Below are positions 5,752 to 7,928 of a stretch of DNA of 7,928 nucleotides, in pieces (positions within the stretch are counted from its first letter, which is position 1; every line of letters starts with the position of its first letter). Made by a program: the position numbers and the translations under genes. A model generated the notes under the pieces. It saw nothing but the letters and a program-made list of their open reading frames with translations. It was not told the origin of the DNA and made no database searches. Source of the stretch: Candidatus Methanophagales archaeon (GTDB taxonomy: Archaea > Halobacteriota > Syntropharchaeia > Alkanophagales > Methanospirareceae); contig JAUWVD010000044.1 of the NCBI GenBank assembly GCA_030617585.1, positions 1 through 7,928 of the forward strand, given 5' to 3'.

Positions 5752-5789
5752 CAAAAATCCATAGGTTTTTTTTTTGAGCAGATACCTAT
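5747..5789. repeat. Overlapping inverted repeats at the end of mcm
   Basis: CTGCTCAAAAA (5747-5757) and TTTTTGAGCAG (5771-5781) form a perfect 11-base inverted repeat with a 13-base loop that starts just after the mcm stop codon. A second pair, ATAGGT (5761-5766) and ACCTAT (5784-5789), overlaps it and includes the stop codon itself, so both hairpins cannot form together. On the mcm transcript strand the loop side carries a run of ten A and the distal arm a run of five U. It is therefore not a standard terminator with a long U-tract, though it may still act at the mcm 3' end. Confidence 0.75.
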
Positions 5790-7891
5790 CTCACGAACTT
5801 AATCACTCCACTGCCCGGAGAGAAGAGTAACCCATCACGTTTCATCACTTCTATTATGTCCTCCGCCTTTCCTCTTTCCATCCCTTCCTCCTCCGCGAGA
5901 TCGAGCACCTCCTCTAGCGGCACTTCCTCGCCGTATTCGTTCTCCAACTCCTTTATTATCTCCCGTATTGACCGCGCCCGGTCCCTCCGAGTCTTAGTTG
6001 TGCCAACAGTTACCCAGTCTGTATCCAGCTTGCCCGTTTCCGGGTCAACAAAAACTTGCTTCAGGCAGTATGTAGTCACGTTAATCACGCGTTCCGCATC
6101 ATCCGCAGTTATTTTATCACTTAGCTGCGCTCTCGCACTTGCCTCGCCCAGCCGTATTAATGCTTCTAACTGACGGGCGGTTACAGGAACGGGCGCCTCT
6201 TCGTCCTCGTAGCCCTGCCTCCGAAGTCCGATATAAAACGCCATAAACTTACTCTTCGCTTCTTCGGTCATCACGGGGAATATATTCCGCTTACTCCATG
6301 CCACATACTTCCTGAATAATTCGCTCTTTACCGCCGGCTCCATAGTCCGCATCTGCTCTCTTAACCGCTCCTCCCCTCCCTCACCCACTTTACCTACGTT
6401 CTTAAGCCGTGCAAGCAGTTCACCGGCGTAATGCGTCTTTATTATATGCTCGGCGGTCCTCGTATCCCGCTCTTCATCTGGCTTGTCCATCATAGTATAT
6501 ATGAGGTCGAATCGAGACACGAGCGTAGGAGGCATATTTATCTGCTTTGAAATGGGATCGTATCTATTAAACCGTCCCCCGAGCGGATTTGCAGCAGCTA
6601 ACAAGGCACATCTTGAGTTCAACCGTGCCATTATCCCAGCTTTTGCGATAGAAACAGTTTGCTGCTCCATTGCCTCATGGAGTGCATCCCGGTCCTCCTT
6701 TCGCATCTTGTCTATCTCATCGACCGCGGCTATCCCTTTGTCTGCAAGTACCAAAGCCCCAGCCTCTAAAGTCCACCGCCCTTCTCCGAACTCATCCCTA
6801 ACGGCTGCTGCGGTAAGTCCAGCCGCAGAGCTAGTTTTACCACCCGTATATAAGCCTCGAGGTGCTAACTTCACTAAGTATGTGAGTAATTGACTCTTTG
6901 CAACTCCCGGATCACCAACGAGAAGCAGGTGTATGTCGCCTCTTACCCGCGACCCATCCGGCAAATCCTTTGGAACGCCCGCGAACAGTTGGAGTACCAT
7001 CGCTTCTTTTATCTCCTGGTAGCCATATATAGAGGGTGCAATACTTCCTACGAGCTTCTCATATACTCCCGGCTGATTTTTAAGCGCCATTATTTCTCGC
7101 TCGTCATCATCTGTTATCTCTATCTCTTCAAATGCTTCCTCTTTCACCTCTAACGAATTGCCATCCAGATATATGTCAAAGAACGGAGTCTTCCCAAATT
7201 GTGTCATCCTCTGGTATGACCTGAGAATACCAACAACAACAATCCGGTCGCCGGGCGATATTTCGCCGGAGATGTCATCTTCCAGATTAACGTCTAAAGT
7301 TTGTGGTAATTCGCCACCCCTCAATTCCTCGGGCGATTCCTGTAACCTTACCTTTTGTGCATTTACGAATTTGCACTGATCCACCAATAGCTTGAACCGC
7401 TGTATTTTTCGTCCACATCCGCCACTCTCTTTCTCACACTCCATCGGCTCTCGGAATTGCCTTCCGCTCTGCCCAAGCGAGAAGATATGCCCGCAAAAAG
7501 GGCATTCAAATACCGCTTCTATTACCCGCGGCCTTACCTCTGTCGCCTTTGTTACTAATCCTTCTATACCCACCAGCTTGCCTATGTCATTGCTTCTGAT
7601 GTCTCGTATCTTTACCTTCTTTGGAAGCTTTATTATTCGAACATTAGCCCCATCGAGAGTGACTCCAGTGGGAATATCCATTTCCCGTAAAGCGCGAGTT
7701 ACAGATTCTATCGTTACGTCCGGGTCTTCCAAAAGCATATCGGCAAGATTAGAGTCATATATGTCCACGTCAGAGAATACAACGAGCAAACTACGCCGTT
7801 CCGGGTAATAATTCGATAGCTCTATGATCCTGTCCCAGCAATACTTCTTCAGAAAGTCCTCCCATTTCTCTGTTACCAGGTCCTGCATCAT
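5786..7891 (-). CDS. mcm: Replicative DNA helicase MCM (minichromosome maintenance protein)
   Basis: The 701-residue protein is the ring-shaped helicase that unwinds DNA ahead of the archaeal replication fork. The N-terminal domain (about 1-255) includes an OB fold with a zinc site at C130, C133, C152 and C159. The AAA+ domain holds Walker A GDPGVAKS (326-333) and Walker B ending in VDEID (390-394), with D391-E392 as the catalytic pair. Sensor 1 asparagine is N435 in AAANPLGGRF, and the arginine finger is R460 in SRFDL. The lid and sensor 2 region TARQLEALIRLGEASAR is near 571-587, and a winged helix follows at about 635-701. Length and motif order are those of an ordinary full-length archaeal MCM; there is no intein in the Walker A region. 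Two in-frame ATGs lie side by side at 7891 and 7888. GGTGAT (7895-7900) ends 3 or 6 bases ahead of them, so either could be used. The 37 bases upstream hold no gene. Confidence 0.98.
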   Translation of the reverse strand: MMQDLVTEKWEDFLKKYCWDRIIELSNYYPERRSLLVVFSDVDIYDSNLADMLLEDPDVTIESVTRALREMDIPTGVTLDGANVRIIKLPKKVKIRDIRSNDIGKLVGIEGLVTKATEVRPRVIEAVFECPFCGHIFSLGQSGRQFREPMECEKESGGCGRKIQRFKLLVDQCKFVNAQKVRLQESPEELRGGELPQTLDVNLEDDISGEISPGDRIVVVGILRSYQRMTQFGKTPFFDIYLDGNSLEVKEEAFEEIEITDDDEREIMALKNQPGVYEKLVGSIAPSIYGYQEIKEAMVLQLFAGVPKDLPDGSRVRGDIHLLLVGDPGVAKSQLLTYLVKLAPRGLYTGGKTSSAAGLTAAAVRDEFGEGRWTLEAGALVLADKGIAAVDEIDKMRKEDRDALHEAMEQQTVSIAKAGIMARLNSRCALLAAANPLGGRFNRYDPISKQINMPPTLVSRFDLIYTMMDKPDEERDTRTAEHIIKTHYAGELLARLKNVGKVGEGGEERLREQMRTMEPAVKSELFRKYVAWSKRNIFPVMTEEAKSKFMAFYIGLRRQGYEDEEAPVPVTARQLEALIRLGEASARAQLSDKITADDAERVINVTTYCLKQVFVDPETGKLDTDWVTVGTTKTRRDRARSIREIIKELENEYGEEVPLEEVLDLAEEEGMERGKAEDIIEVMKRDGLLFSPGSGVIKFVR

Positions 7892-7928
7892 AATATCACC
7901 ATCGCTATTTATCTCATATTTTGAATAC

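Noticed and set aside
6483..6893. Plus-strand 136-codon frame opposite mcm
   Set aside because: It is antisense to the conserved AAA+ core of MCM, so its open length follows from the codon use of mcm.
6810..6920. Possible intein in the MCM Walker A region
   Set aside because: Archaeal MCM genes sometimes carry inteins there, but the reading runs uninterrupted through GDPGVAKS and the protein has normal length.

Overview
The window looks like a chromosomal segment of an archaeon, most likely a euryarchaeote related to methanogens or anaerobic alkane/methane oxidisers. The evidence is an archaeal MCM helicase, an archaeal-type methionyl-tRNA synthetase with two zinc knuckles, the N-terminus of an archaeal Cbf5, a DUF63 membrane protein, and TATA/BRE-like promoters paired with GGTGA or GGAGG ribosome-binding sites. 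A closer placement (for example the ANME-1/Syntrophoarchaeia neighbourhood) is only a guess.

Every supported gene is on the minus strand, so in transcription order the window reads from right to left. It starts with mcm (7891-5786), then a DUF63 membrane protein (5651-4809), a LolA-like lipoprotein (4714-3968) followed 31 bases later by a small DUF4870 membrane protein (3936-3598), metG (3443-1824), a double-ACT-domain protein (1725-1234) and a secreted SIMPL-domain protein (1115-372). It ends with the first 51 codons of cbf5 (155-1), which run off the left edge. Only the lipoprotein/DUF4870 pair is spaced like a tight operon. The other genes are separated by about 75-220 bases that carry candidate promoters, hairpins and short repeats, so most appear to be transcribed separately.

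Functionally the window mixes information processing (replicative helicase, methionine charging of tRNA, rRNA/tRNA pseudouridylation) with envelope proteins of unknown detail (SIMPL, lipoprotein, DUF4870, DUF63) and one probable amino-acid-sensing regulator. I see no defence system, mobile element, CRISPR array or RNA gene, and no strong candidate for a new multi-gene system. No stretch longer than about 220 bases lacks a gene.

The least ordinary content is intergenic. A drifting 7-base tandem repeat lies between the DUF63 and lipoprotein genes. A related 7-base-period tract lies on the other side of the DUF63 gene, and both tracts end in the same 12 bases. A long imperfect inverted repeat lies between the SIMPL gene and cbf5, and two mutually exclusive hairpins sit at the end of mcm.
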